A stretch of DNA of 64,000 nt from a virus: positions 1-64,000 of IMG/VR virus record IMGVR_UViG_3300047491_000255. The stretch is one strand, 5' to 3'. Position 1 is the first letter of the stretch; each line of letters starts with the position of its first letter. Positions 36,501 through 45,856 of the stretch are shown one piece after another. The notes under the pieces were generated by a model. It did not search any database and was not told where the DNA came from. It saw nothing but the letters and a program-made list of their open reading frames with translations. The position numbers and the translations under genes are program-made.

Positions 36501-39500
36501 CTATAGCACTCGATGTTGTCTCCAGATCTGTCTTATTTTCATCAAGAGCAGACTTGCTTTCTTTCGTATCCCTCTGGCTTCGAAAAAGCCTTCCTCCAAT
36601 TTTAACCTTCAGCATCCGCCTTTCACGAAGACGATCATACTCATTCTTAGCCTTTATCTCGGCAAGCTCAGCTTCTTTTTTTTGAGCCCCACTCACAAAT
36701 CCACCAGATGCCTCATATTGTTTTTGTACATATTCCCTTTCGTTTCTTGCTGACCTTAGATTGTCTTCAGCCGTCTTTTCCTCTTCAGAAGGATTGTTTC
36801 TCAAACCTTTTGCAGCCTCTACTGTTCTGGAAATATCGTCTTCAGCCTGCTTCTTTTTCTCTTTTAACACCTCAAACATAGCGGCAATATCTACAACAGA
36901 GCTGGTTGCAGCTTCGATGACACCCTTAGATTGATTTCGTCTCTCTTTTTCCTGTTCTTTCTGAAGTTTTTTCATTTCCTCTCCAGACATACCTCCCATA
37001 TCGGCAAAATCCAACATCTTCCCGGCCATCTCCTTTTTCAATCCAGCCTGAATGATCCCCGGCGTATTAAACAAAGCCTCAACAGCCTGATTCAGCCCAT
37101 CAACGAGATTCTTGGTAGCCGTCAACTCATATTTATTCAATCTCTGTAAGGCTGCGGCTCTTGCATCTGCGTCGAGCTTTCCATTCGACATGATCTCATC
37201 ACGCTGCTTTTTAAAATCTACAAGTTGCATCTCATATTGTTTACGAGTCGCATCCCTCATCCCCTGAACAGCGGAATTGAATCCTTCTGCAGTTCCGCCG
37301 ATGTCCTTAAGATTTCCAATCTTCAAACCAGCCAATTCCTTCTGCATTTCATAGAACTTGTTTTTATCACTGTTTGCCGCAGCTTCAATTTTCTTGAATG
37401 TCCGTTGCAATTCCAATCCAGACTTCATCAACTTCTTATTTGATTGTTGATGTGCTGAAATATTTTCATTTGTATCTCTGGCTATCGCCTCGCCCCATGG
37501 CGTCCTTGGACCCTTAGTAAAACGTTCTATAAGCGTAGGAACAGATTCGCTAAGATTATCAAATTCGAGAGCTAATCCAATCAGAGCCCCAGCTACGGCA
37601 CCAATCGGAGCTAATACACCCCCAAATGCCGCACCAATCATAAATCCTGTTGCTGCAAACCCTGCGATTGATGCGGCACTCTTGCCAATACTGGCTCCGG
37701 CTGCTCCGAAAGAATTTCCAGTCTTATTCAGTTGATCTTCAAGTTTCCCGAAACCATATTCCGCCGCAAGTGTCGCGATAGAGACGACACTGAGTCCCTT
37801 CGCGAGTTTCAACAATGGTTTGGACATTTTGACAAGTGGACCAAACATGTTTTTCCAAAATCCACCTCCGCCCGGCAATCGTGGTAGCTTACCACCTCCT
37901 CCAAGTCCTCCGGATGCCGCAATGGCTGTAACTAGTACCTTCGTTGCTTCCCACCGAGTCGTAACATTGGATACCGTCGCAGCCCGAGTGAGGAAAGCAA
38001 GTGCAGTAAACGCCGAAAATGTAGCTGCTGCTACTGCAACAACTTGTGTGAGCCCAGACACAATCTCCGATAAATACTGTCCGAAAGTCGGAAACAACTT
38101 GTTCAGTAGGAAATCGTTAATTTCTTCTGTCACACGTGCCGTCTTGGCCGCTGCATTCGCCATATCAGCACCAGGCTTCTTCTCCTTCTGACCACCCAGA
38201 AGTCCAGCCCCCTGAAGGTCCATGACCACTTCCATCTTGCCTGCTTCAGCCAATGCAAAAATGGCCGCTGCTTGATCGTCCATGTTTGCCGTCACTTTGA
38301 GATCAGACTCAATCGTTGGTATAGACTCCAATAGATCAATATACTGCTTAAGTCTTTCCGTCTGTGTTCCACCAAAAGTGTCTGACAAAGCCTTGGCAAC
38401 TTCCATGATCTTGTCTTGAGTCATACCAAGCTCATTGGCACCCTTCTTGACAACTTCAAAAAATCCCGCTGCTTCCGCTCTTGTCAGATCAAGTTGCTTA
38501 CGCATCTGATCCAACCCACCTTTGCTTATCCCAATGATCGTACGTTCAAGAGCTGCCGTCTCTGTCTTATACTTAGCCAATCCAACAGCCGCATCTGCAA
38601 ACTTTCTAGCTAAATCACCTACCTTAGTTGTTAGATAAGCTACAGCCAAACCAGCAGCAGTCATCCCTGTTGCACTCTTACCGGCACCACCGGCAAAATC
38701 TTCCAATTCTTTGACTGCACCACCGGCTATATCCTTTTTGAATAAATCCTTGAATGACTTGACAGTCATCTCGCCCTTTTCCCGAAGTTGATTCAACGGG
38801 GAATACAATTCCTCAACAGCTTCCCCAGCTTTATCCATTGCGAGAACGACTTCTTGTCCTAATTCTTGATTGTTAGAAATGAGTTTTTCAACAGCCTTAT
38901 CCAGTCCCATTATCTTTTTATCTAACAGGAATGCAGCCTCAGCAGCATCATCCATTCCTTTTACGAATTCAGAAACTTGTCGATACTTGGCAGACTCTGC
39001 CGCCTTTCCAATCTCCTGGTTTTTCTTTTTAGCAGTCTGAATTTCATCCGATCCTGGATTGCTATACGAAGACTTTTTTTCTAATTCTCTTTCTAGGGCA
39101 TACCTCTGTTGTTGTAATGCCTGCTGTTTATCCGCAGCCGCCTTAGCCGCCTTAGCCGCCTTTTGAGTTACTCCAGCAGATGCCGGTGCCACACTTGGTG
39201 AAGGCTGACTTGCCGCACCTGCTGAAACAGTTGATATCTTAACCTTCACATTCTTTGACAATGCCTTGAGCCTCTTCTCAATATCATCCAATGCCGAAAG
39301 ACTTCCAACTACCATTTCAACTGGAATAGAGGCAGACTTGATACCCTTTAACTTTTTCTCCAACCCTCCGATGCTTGAAATAAATCCGGCAACGCTTTTC
39401 TCTGTTCTTGATAAGTCAGAAGTGAAGGAAGACGCCTCAGATGATAATGCCTTGAATCCGCCAGCGGCAGCACCAGCCCCTACACCGATGGACCCCAAGG

Positions 39501-39774
39501 ACGATGCCACTGTCTTTGAGATCGCACCCACAGCCTTCAAGCCCCTTACCGCCGTATTTCCTGAACGCCCAAATGACAGCATCGACTTCGACGATGCTGT
39601 CATAGCCGTTGCGAACTTGTCCTGAATCTTGACGGCATATTCCTGCCGCTTAGTCAGGCTCTCAAATGCCTTATCGGCGTCTTCGGCTTTCTCGATCAGT
39701 CCATCGAGATTCTTCCGAATATCCTCAGCACTTGATCCGAATTTATCGGCAAGGTCTTCTGTGTTAAAGGGCAT
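33559..39774 (-). CDS. Tail tape measure protein
   Basis: At 2071 residues this is the longest gene. It has long coiled-coil stretches (residues about 200-330 and 950-1700) and Gly/Ala-rich hydrophobic segments near 640-740 (GFMIGAAFGGVLAPIGAVAGALIGLAL contains two membrane-like runs), as expected for a protein inserted in the host membrane during DNA entry. At 1.5 angstrom per residue it would set a tail of about 310 nm. Two tandem-repeat blocks lie near the C terminus (see 33,961 and 34,181). ATG 39774 follows AGGAGG. Confidence 0.93.
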   Translation of the reverse strand: MPFNTEDLADKFGSSAEDIRKNLDGLIEKAEDADKAFESLTKRQEYAVKIQDKFATAMTASSKSMLSFGRSGNTAVRGLKAVGAISKTVASSLGSIGVGAGAAAGGFKALSSEASSFTSDLSRTEKSVAGFISSIGGLEKKLKGIKSASIPVEMVVGSLSALDDIEKRLKALSKNVKVKISTVSAGAASQPSPSVAPASAGVTQKAAKAAKAAADKQQALQQQRYALERELEKKSSYSNPGSDEIQTAKKKNQEIGKAAESAKYRQVSEFVKGMDDAAEAAFLLDKKIMGLDKAVEKLISNNQELGQEVVLAMDKAGEAVEELYSPLNQLREKGEMTVKSFKDLFKKDIAGGAVKELEDFAGGAGKSATGMTAAGLAVAYLTTKVGDLARKFADAAVGLAKYKTETAALERTIIGISKGGLDQMRKQLDLTRAEAAGFFEVVKKGANELGMTQDKIMEVAKALSDTFGGTQTERLKQYIDLLESIPTIESDLKVTANMDDQAAAIFALAEAGKMEVVMDLQGAGLLGGQKEKKPGADMANAAAKTARVTEEINDFLLNKLFPTFGQYLSEIVSGLTQVVAVAAATFSAFTALAFLTRAATVSNVTTRWEATKVLVTAIAASGGLGGGGKLPRLPGGGGFWKNMFGPLVKMSKPLLKLAKGLSVVSIATLAAEYGFGKLEDQLNKTGNSFGAAGASIGKSAASIAGFAATGFMIGAAFGGVLAPIGAVAGALIGLALEFDNLSESVPTLIERFTKGPRTPWGEAIARDTNENISAHQQSNKKLMKSGLELQRTFKKIEAAANSDKNKFYEMQKELAGLKIGNLKDIGGTAEGFNSAVQGMRDATRKQYEMQLVDFKKQRDEIMSNGKLDADARAAALQRLNKYELTATKNLVDGLNQAVEALFNTPGIIQAGLKKEMAGKMLDFADMGGMSGEEMKKLQKEQEKERRNQSKGVIEAATSSVVDIAAMFEVLKEKKKQAEDDISRTVEAAKGLRNNPSEEEKTAEDNLRSARNEREYVQKQYEASGGFVSGAQKKEAELAEIKAKNEYDRLRERRMLKVKIGGRLFRSQRDTKESKSALDENKTDLETTSSAIEAAQKTVTDNMGVNTALMAKELDEARKNALNRLKVAKDNERDAVKDGKGLKIDPAKKELEAAQGEVDEINEQMDELRKSLSAKISSMDKTLTQKEIARMVNIMTDSEVSLEDMNEELLRHADFWSKYEDGVKKNTEAMGQLDVLKEQKDLLQKERAQLEAVVSSENGINAAQETINNSVKRINDLTREEIEFQNSKLTVLDEEMRNAQRNADQYGRIAKEEGLVGDGIKAQSDAVKAQVALVREGVSHYEELAKSFEDGSKALEASLPDLVRTRKKAQEELNALPANASQEDRLSKQGALDVARARENDARSQISNQKRLAIEARQSALELEESLGKAGDGIKNALDSFNASLTGIRLKNFEDYAAVLANTAEYYGDVSEAATKSFEIVKATAEERYALERQAISEGLEADREKNIEKLSRYMGSEDVAGKSEEEKQALKEKKKADLEAATLSKYQLDLATVELNRMKEVVEGAKRSADLRSSEVDIQQGLVDDAASFASEFGGSFASIHALQQMNVGLAQQQLDIAKQFRDRVQETYEAAAGDAERQAAAGMALMKANADVATKTLSLRRKELGVQKDIMDRLLGRVFGELNANFGARRGMGSDVGIMGVKATRMKSAAGIYVNDVPGGKPGTIAERQAKRMTGGFTGGVWGEGVGTGGPLDELAKQGGPMAEVAKALSKGPTREQQDVLANAMSGTEANTAGILAAVTGRPLGGTGGGRAATATGAGGAVTATGGRAATAATGGSAVKTGGSAATAATGGSAVKTGGSAATAKTVNNQTSVAKGLNQATGSAASKFKGLSGNYNISKMAGLKTGIREMGGLKTGIREMGGLKTGIREMRGWKTGGLDTGGFRLRGTKASSLVPLRTRKATGGIQTQGGGSKGRSVSSVGLSTSSRNSELANNAARAAVVPQSVERAMSVAGAGTAPKEGSGSGGMEIKGEMLVKFDNKAFREVMAPVVVRIMGEPDGSRVIRSTVYGN
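33961..34080 (-). repeat. Four 30-bp tandem repeats in the tape measure gene
   Basis: Four consecutive 30-nt units encode the decapeptide GLKTGIREMG with small changes. The two central DNA copies are identical. Multiples of three keep the frame, so copy number can vary without breaking the gene. Confidence 0.9.
34181..34276 (-). repeat. Two 48-bp tandem repeats in the tape measure gene
   Basis: Two identical 48-nt units encode 16-residue repeats of the type GGSAVKTGGSAATAAT. Decayed copies extend on the right side as Gly/Ala/Thr-rich sequence. The DNA-level identity means recent duplication. Confidence 0.85.
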
Positions 39775-39791
39775 TGTTGCCTCCTACCAAC

Positions 39792-40430
39792 TTAGCTGAG
39801 AAGCACTTCCTTCTCAAAAATTGTCATTACGACATCCAAAAGCGTTGGCGATATTGCATAAACCATAGCCAGAGATTCTTCTGACAACGATCCATTTGGA
39901 TCAAGTATCAGATCAACCTTACTGCCATTCTCATCCGTCAGATTCCAATCTTTCAGATGCCATACCAACATGAAGTTCCGAAGCTGAAGTTTGTCAACGA
40001 TCACCTGTTGAGCTTCACGGCGATAAACAGAACTACGCTGCCTGTATGTGCTCATGTCCTCATAATTAGGCACCGAGAACTCGAATGTAAGTTCGGTATG
40101 GACCATGAACGGGAAGTCTTTTATGAAGTCAATTCCCAATCCAGTTTTTGACACGCTGAGAACCCGACCATCCTCCTTGCTCGTCAAAACATCCAGCTTG
40201 ATAATATGTCGAGCGGCCTTCTTGATGAAGAACGACGGCTTAGCAGCCGGCTTCTCCTTCACGACTTTTACCGTCTCGGCAGCAATCGCCTCTGGATTCT
40301 GAGCCAATTCCATTACCCCACTACGCTTCTCCTCATCCGGGTCTGCTCTGACGGCAATATTCTGAGTTTGTCCCTCAACTGGCTGAGTCTCAACTGCTTC
40401 ATTCTCAACTGCTGCTGCTTCTGTATTCAT
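39792..40430 (-). CDS. Tail assembly chaperone candidate, 212 aa
   Basis: It lies directly upstream of the tape measure gene, where tail chaperones (gpG/gpGT) sit. The N terminus is Glu/Ala-rich and unstructured, followed by an alpha/beta domain (ARHIIKLDVLTSKEDGRVL). No slippery frameshift site was seen at its end. Assignment rests on position. ATG 40430 follows AAAGGGAAAT. Confidence 0.55.
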   Translation of the reverse strand: MNTEAAAVENEAVETQPVEGQTQNIAVRADPDEEKRSGVMELAQNPEAIAAETVKVVKEKPAAKPSFFIKKAARHIIKLDVLTSKEDGRVLSVSKTGLGIDFIKDFPFMVHTELTFEFSVPNYEDMSTYRQRSSVYRREAQQVIVDKLQLRNFMLVWHLKDWNLTDENGSKVDLILDPNGSLSEESLAMVYAISPTLLDVVMTIFEKEVLLS

Positions 40431-40454
40431 ATTTCCCTTTCTCCCAATCGTAAT

Positions 40455-41243
40455 TTACGGTGAAACCGCAATCACGAGAGAGTTTGAGTTTGTGTTTGAA
40501 CTTGTCTCGAACGTATAATTATACGTTCCGAGGTTTGTGAGTCCGCCATAGGCGAACCCCCTTCCCGTTGTCTCTCCTGTCAACGTGAAACTTTTTGTTG
40601 CGATATTAATCGTCGCTGGCGCAGTCAAAGCCTTGTATGATGTTACCGATAAAACATAATTCACCAATCCAACCTTGATGTAAGCTGGATCAACTAAATT
40701 CTCGTTCTTATAAATCAGTTGAGCCTCCTGATTCATAGTGAGACTCCAATTCACAATATCGTCTGATGTTCCTGTTCCGGAATACCAATACCCAAAAGGA
40801 ATCGCAGTATCCCTTATAAACGCATTTGTGACTGACTCAATAGCTTCTCCTGCCTTCGCAATAAATGACAATTGGGCATTCAATAATCCGTCTGCCGCAC
40901 CTGATATGATCAATGAAGTCAATTTACAACCCTTCATCTTCCAGTTCTGCTCTCCATCGTGAATACCCACATCAAATGAATAATATCGTTCTAATAGCCC
41001 CGCCGGAGTAACGAACAAACTCATGGTATCATCGTATATGTCAAATGCCAATGATCCTGTGTATTCCCTCGTTCCATCAGCATGTTTTACCCTCCCTGCC
41101 ATTGCAGAACTAGGTGGGGTTGAAATCATATTCAAGTATGAGATTGATGTGGCTTCTGAAAATGATCCAGATGTAATCAACACCTGATGACCATCAACAG
41201 TTGCCGATCCACCATAACCCAATCTTTTCTTTGTTGGAACCAT
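40455..41243 (-). CDS. Tail tube-like protein, paralogue 1
   Basis: The 262-residue protein begins LGYGGSATV and has IPFGYWYSGTG followed by IVNWSLTMNQEAQLIY. This arrangement parallels the two larger proteins at 42,581 and 43,529, which have NPIPFW or NPIPYW and then WSLDF or WSIDI. The shared beta-sandwich pattern fits a tail tube subunit. Start overlaps the upstream stop (TAATG). Confidence 0.55.
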   Translation of the reverse strand: MVPTKKRLGYGGSATVDGHQVLITSGSFSEATSISYLNMISTPPSSAMAGRVKHADGTREYTGSLAFDIYDDTMSLFVTPAGLLERYYSFDVGIHDGEQNWKMKGCKLTSLIISGAADGLLNAQLSFIAKAGEAIESVTNAFIRDTAIPFGYWYSGTGTSDDIVNWSLTMNQEAQLIYKNENLVDPAYIKVGLVNYVLSVTSYKALTAPATINIATKSFTLTGETTGRGFAYGGLTNLGTYNYTFETSSNTNSNSLVIAVSP

Positions 41244-41998
41244 TATGCACCACCCGATCCTGGAAGCGGTATCCTCACACTACGACTCGGTCTCGATCTT
41301 CCATTTTGTCCCACTGCTCCGCTATGACTCTTTGGCTGTTGAGCTCTCAAGGCATCGCTTTCCTTTGCGATCACAATCTTCAACAACAGGAACTCCTTGT
41401 AAGGCATCTTTGGCAGCGAATCCCTATTGATTCCAAACTTCTCAGAGAAGTTACCCAGAGTGCAGAAACGACTTATTGCCTCACAAGCGTCCGTTACTCC
41501 ATGTCCTGACTTAGAAAATAATATCGCACACTGTCTTGAAATCTTCTCTTCTTCTTCGTTAGACACTTCCATGGATTCCTCAAAACCACTTACAAAAGCC
41601 TCAAGAAGCGGTGCTGGAACACTGGATACACGAGAGTAACTATCCGATGTCATCCACCCTGATTGATCCCGCTCTATCGGAATGTCCAAGCTCCACGACA
41701 AGAGATTCTTTTTGACAATCAACCTCTTGAACTCATTAATATCAGACACTTGAGTTGTGATCTTCTTCCCACTTCCTAATTGCTCTCCTACTTCTACCTC
41801 GTATAAAGTCGCCTGATCGATGGCATAATTGTCGCCAAACGTCATTGTTGCAAAAATAGCAGTATGCTCTTCGTCTCCGTCCTTGTCCGGCAAACAGAAT
41901 CCAAAACGGCGTGAAGTCTTAACCCGAACCGTAACACGTTCAGGATCAAACAACTCCGCACATTTCTGGCGAGCAGCATTTTCAGCCGTTGAATTCAT
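41243..41998 (-). CDS. Tail-module protein, 251 aa
   Basis: Unrecognised alpha/beta protein ending in a Ser/Arg/Gly-rich tail (SRPSRSVRIPLPGSGGA). The body contains DPERVTVRVKTSRRFGF and helical segments. It overlaps both neighbours. Position between tube-like genes suggests a tail chaperone or a tube-associated protein. Confidence 0.55.
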   Translation of the reverse strand: MNSTAENAARQKCAELFDPERVTVRVKTSRRFGFCLPDKDGDEEHTAIFATMTFGDNYAIDQATLYEVEVGEQLGSGKKITTQVSDINEFKRLIVKKNLLSWSLDIPIERDQSGWMTSDSYSRVSSVPAPLLEAFVSGFEESMEVSNEEEEKISRQCAILFSKSGHGVTDACEAISRFCTLGNFSEKFGINRDSLPKMPYKEFLLLKIVIAKESDALRAQQPKSHSGAVGQNGRSRPSRSVRIPLPGSGGA

Positions 41999-42446
41999 AA
42001 ACTTTGTTCATCTCATCAATGACGTAAGAACCGATATTCGGTTGAAGTCTGATAAAAGCATTCCATCCCTCATCCGTCATCACCCCGTTTACATGCTGAA
42101 TCTTCAACCTTGGATTGTCCTTGTCAAACGTCCATGACACCATGAGCCTCTGTATCTTCAATCTGTTCAACGCATCGTTGTCAATCATATGAATCCGCTT
42201 CTGAGAATCGTATGTCGTCGCCATCTTCCGCATCTCAATCATCTCTTCATAAGTCCACATGCGGAAAACAACATTGTTGGATTCAACGCCCTTGGCCGGA
42301 CCACTCATAATAATCCACCGGCCATCTCTCTCCTTGACATGAATCCACACGGTGAAAGTCGTATCATTAGTGATCTCAAACTTTCCCGGCTTCATCAGCC
42401 TCTCATCAACACGAGGCTCTTGCGATTTTGCTTGCACGATTGCCAT
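41982..42446 (-). CDS. Tail-module protein, 154 aa
   Basis: The protein contains DTTFTVWIHVKERDGRW, RMWTYEEMIEMRKMA and a C-terminal helix with a KLYEF-like end (MNKVYEFNG). It is not assigned to a family. ATG 42446 follows AGGAGATAGATC. It is likely co-translated with the next gene, which overlaps by 17 nt. Confidence 0.55.
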   Translation of the reverse strand: MAIVQAKSQEPRVDERLMKPGKFEITNDTTFTVWIHVKERDGRWIIMSGPAKGVESNNVVFRMWTYEEMIEMRKMATTYDSQKRIHMIDNDALNRLKIQRLMVSWTFDKDNPRLKIQHVNGVMTDEGWNAFIRLQPNIGSYVIDEMNKVYEFNG

Positions 42447-42487
42447 GATCTATCTCCTAGAAAACAAAGAAGAGCAGTACACAATAA

Positions 42488-42504
42488 GGCATCAATTTGA
42501 TGCC
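42488..42504. promoter_or_regulatory. 17-bp palindrome in an intergenic region
   Basis: GGCATCAATTTGATGCC is a perfect 8-bp inverted repeat around one base. It lies 42 nt before the 154-residue gene in a 134-nt gap. It could be an operator. It is not followed by a T run, so it is not a clear terminator. Confidence 0.4.
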
Positions 42505-42580
42505 TGTGCATCTGCCCTCATCTGACATCGTAATTTCATCATAATACCGAGCTTCCACTCGTTAAAACCTAAGTTCCGCT

Positions 42581-43465
42581 TTATGGAGAATCTAGCTCAT
42601 AAACAGCATACTCCAATTGAACCGGAGTTGTCGAGTCCGAAGATTGAACGTCATCCGAACTGGTTTGCAACTCCAACTTCTTCAACCCAATACTTGTATC
42701 AGCAATTTGCACCGTCGCAGCAGCCACACTATCTCCCGGATAAGTAGCTGGTGCGTTGCTCGTAATCCACATCCACGCCACGCTTAATGAAACTGTCATC
42801 GGACCAACACCGACATATGCTGGTGCCTGTGGTCCAATTGTATAATTACACGCCTGAAACTTCACCACATCCTGTGAGAAATCCAAACTCCATGAAAGCA
42901 AGTCAAGTGCATCTGTACCAAACAAAACCTTTGAATTCCAGAAAGGAATTGGATTGCAATTATTTCCACTCGCATTCAACGGAGGTGGCATTCCCGTCGC
43001 TAATGGACACAACAACCCTTCTCCTGCTTCGTTTTCAGTATACCCCTGCATCCCCTGAGTCCCATAGGCATAAGTATCCTGATCAATCGCCACAAAACCT
43101 AATGAACCATCTAACAATCCACCTTCAGGTGCCGAAATCGAAATCGAATTCCAAAACGTATCAACATACTTCTGCTCATTATCCTTCCTCGTAGAGAACA
43201 GTATATCTTTTTGACCATCACGGTCATAAATCCAAGCCTTTAGAACGGCAAAGATGTCCTTGGTTATCTCGAAATTGATTGACCCATCGAATGTCGGCCA
43301 TCCATAAACTCTCGGCGCTCCTATTCCAATACTAGCTACAGGTGTTTTTTGCTGACCACCATAAGCTCCCTGAGAGTCTATCCGAGTGCGTGCCCTCGGA
43401 ACAGATGTTCCTGTCCCGAGAGCGTAAACACTACCAATCTTTACATATCCCTCGTAGCCTAGCAT
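42581..43465 (-). CDS. Tail tube-like protein, paralogue 2
   Basis: The 294-residue protein begins MLGYEGYVKIG and contains NASGNNCNPIPFW, LLSWSLDFSQDV and GPMTVSLSV. These match the protein at 43,529 (NPSGNNVNPIPYW, VDWSIDITNNE, GPMAVSGNV) in order and spacing. It has a small collagen-like TQGMQG motif. It is probably a virion tube or decoration subunit. Confidence 0.6.
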   Translation of the reverse strand: MLGYEGYVKIGSVYALGTGTSVPRARTRIDSQGAYGGQQKTPVASIGIGAPRVYGWPTFDGSINFEITKDIFAVLKAWIYDRDGQKDILFSTRKDNEQKYVDTFWNSISISAPEGGLLDGSLGFVAIDQDTYAYGTQGMQGYTENEAGEGLLCPLATGMPPPLNASGNNCNPIPFWNSKVLFGTDALDLLSWSLDFSQDVVKFQACNYTIGPQAPAYVGVGPMTVSLSVAWMWITSNAPATYPGDSVAAATVQIADTSIGLKKLELQTSSDDVQSSDSTTPVQLEYAVYELDSP

Positions 43466-43528
43466 CGATTCATCCCAACTTTTCGTAAGGGAACACCAAC
43501 CATCTTAACCCACTGATCTAATCACTGA

Positions 43529-44635
43529 TCAGGGAGGTGGCGGCAACGTACCAGCATAGTCAGAGATGATGCAAGGAGGCAAAGTTGTCGTAATACTACT
43601 GCAACGACCACCCATTCCCTTGAGCGCGAATGCACGATTCGTGATGTTCTCCGCACCCTGTATGCTGTAATCATCCGACTCGATAACCACCGCCGGAAGC
43701 TCGATATAGGTATTGACATTTTCAGTTCCATAATTGATCGCAACTTGGAACCACGTATTCTCTGCCCTGGCATATGGCGAAGTCAAAGTTCCAGTTCCTG
43801 CGGGACCAAGAATCGGATCGAACACGCCATTCGGATGATAGAGCGTCACATTTCCGCTAACAGCCATCGGACCCATCAACACTGCACGAGGTAGACGACT
43901 GCCAGAGCAGGTATACAGAATCTTCTCGTTGTTGGTAATATCAATACTCCAATCCACAGTCTCCGTTCCAGCTTGAGGCAACGTCACCGTTCCAAACGGA
44001 CCAGGATACGTTCCAACACCCAACTGGGCATTCGTCCGCCAGTATGGGATCGGATTAACGTTATTACCCGACGGATTCAACGGATTCGTCAACGCCAACA
44101 CCGAACAGTCCGAAGCAATCACGCCCTTGACCTGCTTAATGTAACTGAATGCTGAATAGTTCGTTCCACCTATAGGGTCTTTCTCCGTCCTGAAAATGGA
44201 CACGACACCGAGAGAACATGTCACAAACGAACCTTCTGATGTGGAGAAGTTCGCAGAACGGCACCACGCACCCTGCGTATCATAGTTCGTATTATAAGTG
44301 CCAGTTGTCAGGTACTTGTATACATGTGACCCGTCAGGACTGATTTCCAGTGATCGAGGATATGCTCTTGCCGTCACAATGAATTGATGCAAGAAGTTCC
44401 AGAACCCACCGGATGCACCCATCTGAAGCTCTAGATCGATATTGCCTTCATAACGAACGGCATTATCTGCATAGTGAGCTTCGGCTGCATTATACCAGCC
44501 AGCACCCCACACAGCCTGTGAGGTGATCGGCTCCAGAACAAGATTGACAGTTGCACTGGTTGCCAACACAACGATTGGGTCTGACGACGGACCAGTCCTG
44601 TAAAATTTTACAAATCCTTGATATCCCATACCCAT
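43529..44635 (-). CDS. Tail tube-like protein, paralogue 3
   Basis: The 368-residue protein begins MGMGYQGFVKFY and is the longest of the trio. It has NPSGNNVNPIPYW near 195 and VDWSIDITNNEKILYTC near 230. Extra residues at the C terminus form a Pro-rich end (YAGTLPPPP). ATG 44635 follows AAGGAGG. Among the three it is the first transcribed. Which of them is the main tube protein cannot be told from sequence. Confidence 0.6.
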   Translation of the reverse strand: MGMGYQGFVKFYRTGPSSDPIVVLATSATVNLVLEPITSQAVWGAGWYNAAEAHYADNAVRYEGNIDLELQMGASGGFWNFLHQFIVTARAYPRSLEISPDGSHVYKYLTTGTYNTNYDTQGAWCRSANFSTSEGSFVTCSLGVVSIFRTEKDPIGGTNYSAFSYIKQVKGVIASDCSVLALTNPLNPSGNNVNPIPYWRTNAQLGVGTYPGPFGTVTLPQAGTETVDWSIDITNNEKILYTCSGSRLPRAVLMGPMAVSGNVTLYHPNGVFDPILGPAGTGTLTSPYARAENTWFQVAINYGTENVNTYIELPAVVIESDDYSIQGAENITNRAFALKGMGGRCSSITTTLPPCIISDYAGTLPPPP

Positions 44636-44737
44636 ATAGCTATCCTCCTTCTTCCCTCTTTAGTAAAAACTCTTTTCTTTCCAGCCTAACTCCTACCACT
44701 CTATACATAGATGAAAATATAAAAAATAAATGACAGT

Positions 44738-45535
44738 TTAAAGAGCAATCTGCCGCTCTTTAAGATTCACCACTTTTATATCATCTCCTACAGTCCCGGC
44801 AGAGCCTTCTGGATTGAAAATAGCTGCAGTAACGTCAAGAAACCGATCAGTCGTTGTTCCAATTGATATTTCTGCCCCTGGCAGTGAACCACCGGGTATC
44901 GTCACATCAATAGTCGTCAAATTATTGTTTTGGTCCTTCACAGACAGCCTCACGTCCAATTGTGCCTCACCCATTGTCGTCACAACCACCTTTAATTGAG
45001 TTGCTGCATAGAATGTCCCATTTGCCGGATTAGCCGCAGAACCAGTCCCATAATTCACACCGTCTGTGTATGTCAAGCCGGGTCCAGTTGTAACCTGCAA
45101 TCTTGCAAATTGATCCTCGCTTTCCGAAAAGACATTATTAGCCAACATATAGAACCCATGTGTTGCAAAAAATAACTTGGCGAAGTAATAGCTTACCCGC
45201 TGGTCCTTGGATGTGAGATACCCATCCCATCCACCCACCTGCAATGGCACTCCTGATCCATTATCACGACTAAAGTGGGCTTCCATTCCGCCTATAACGC
45301 CTGCGAGCCTCGTCCCATTCTTGACCATGAAATCAACCTGAAGATCATGGTCAACATCATAATAAACAGAGTTACAGGGAATTTCAACATCTGCATCTTC
45401 TGTTACGGAAACTAGGTCGAAGTAATACCCATTCCCTACAGCCTGAACAACAGCACAAGCATCCTGAAGCTGACCATATTGATAGGCAGCTCGATCTGCT
45501 ACTGCAATCAATGTCGCTGTATCCACCAATGCCAT
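44738..45535 (-). CDS. Virion protein, 265 aa
   Basis: The protein is beta-rich with NGYYFDLVSVTEDADVEI, HFSRDNGSG and TIPGGSLPGAEISIG segments, reminiscent of phage decoration or sheath-like domains, but no family is certain. ATG 45535 directly follows the previous stop and has AAGGAG upstream. The 102-nt gap downstream is AT-rich and may hold a promoter. Confidence 0.55.
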   Translation of the reverse strand: MALVDTATLIAVADRAAYQYGQLQDACAVVQAVGNGYYFDLVSVTEDADVEIPCNSVYYDVDHDLQVDFMVKNGTRLAGVIGGMEAHFSRDNGSGVPLQVGGWDGYLTSKDQRVSYYFAKLFFATHGFYMLANNVFSESEDQFARLQVTTGPGLTYTDGVNYGTGSAANPANGTFYAATQLKVVVTTMGEAQLDVRLSVKDQNNNLTTIDVTIPGGSLPGAEISIGTTTDRFLDVTAAIFNPEGSAGTVGDDIKVVNLKERQIAL

Positions 45536-45856
45536 CTACAAACTCCTTAGATAGGCTTCTGAATTCCGCTTGATCTTATTCAAAAGCTCAATCGTATCCT
45601 CACACCAATCTTTGCCCTTTTCAGCCGCCTTCACGGTCAGAAAAACGGCCTCCCTCCAGTCCCGGTCGCTAATGTCTTTATCCATCATCGCCTCTTCAGA
45701 TTCCTTGATCTGCTGAATGGCTACCCGAACCATACCGAGTTTATCAGCAACAGCTTTCATATCCCTTATCGTTCCAACCTTAACGAACGCAGGACCTACT
45801 TTTCCAGTTCTATCGAACATAGGACCTAGCCTTCCTTGCAACAACTGCCAAGCCAT
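45536..45856 (-). CDS. Hypothetical protein, 106 aa
   Basis: Helical, charged protein (MVRVAIQQIKESEEAMMDK). It overlaps the preceding 79-residue gene by 47 nt, unusually long, and its ribosome binding site is weak. A small tail or head-completion factor is plausible by position. Confidence 0.5.
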   Translation of the reverse strand: MAWQLLQGRLGPMFDRTGKVGPAFVKVGTIRDMKAVADKLGMVRVAIQQIKESEEAMMDKDISDRDWREAVFLTVKAAEKGKDWCEDTIELLNKIKRNSEAYLRSL

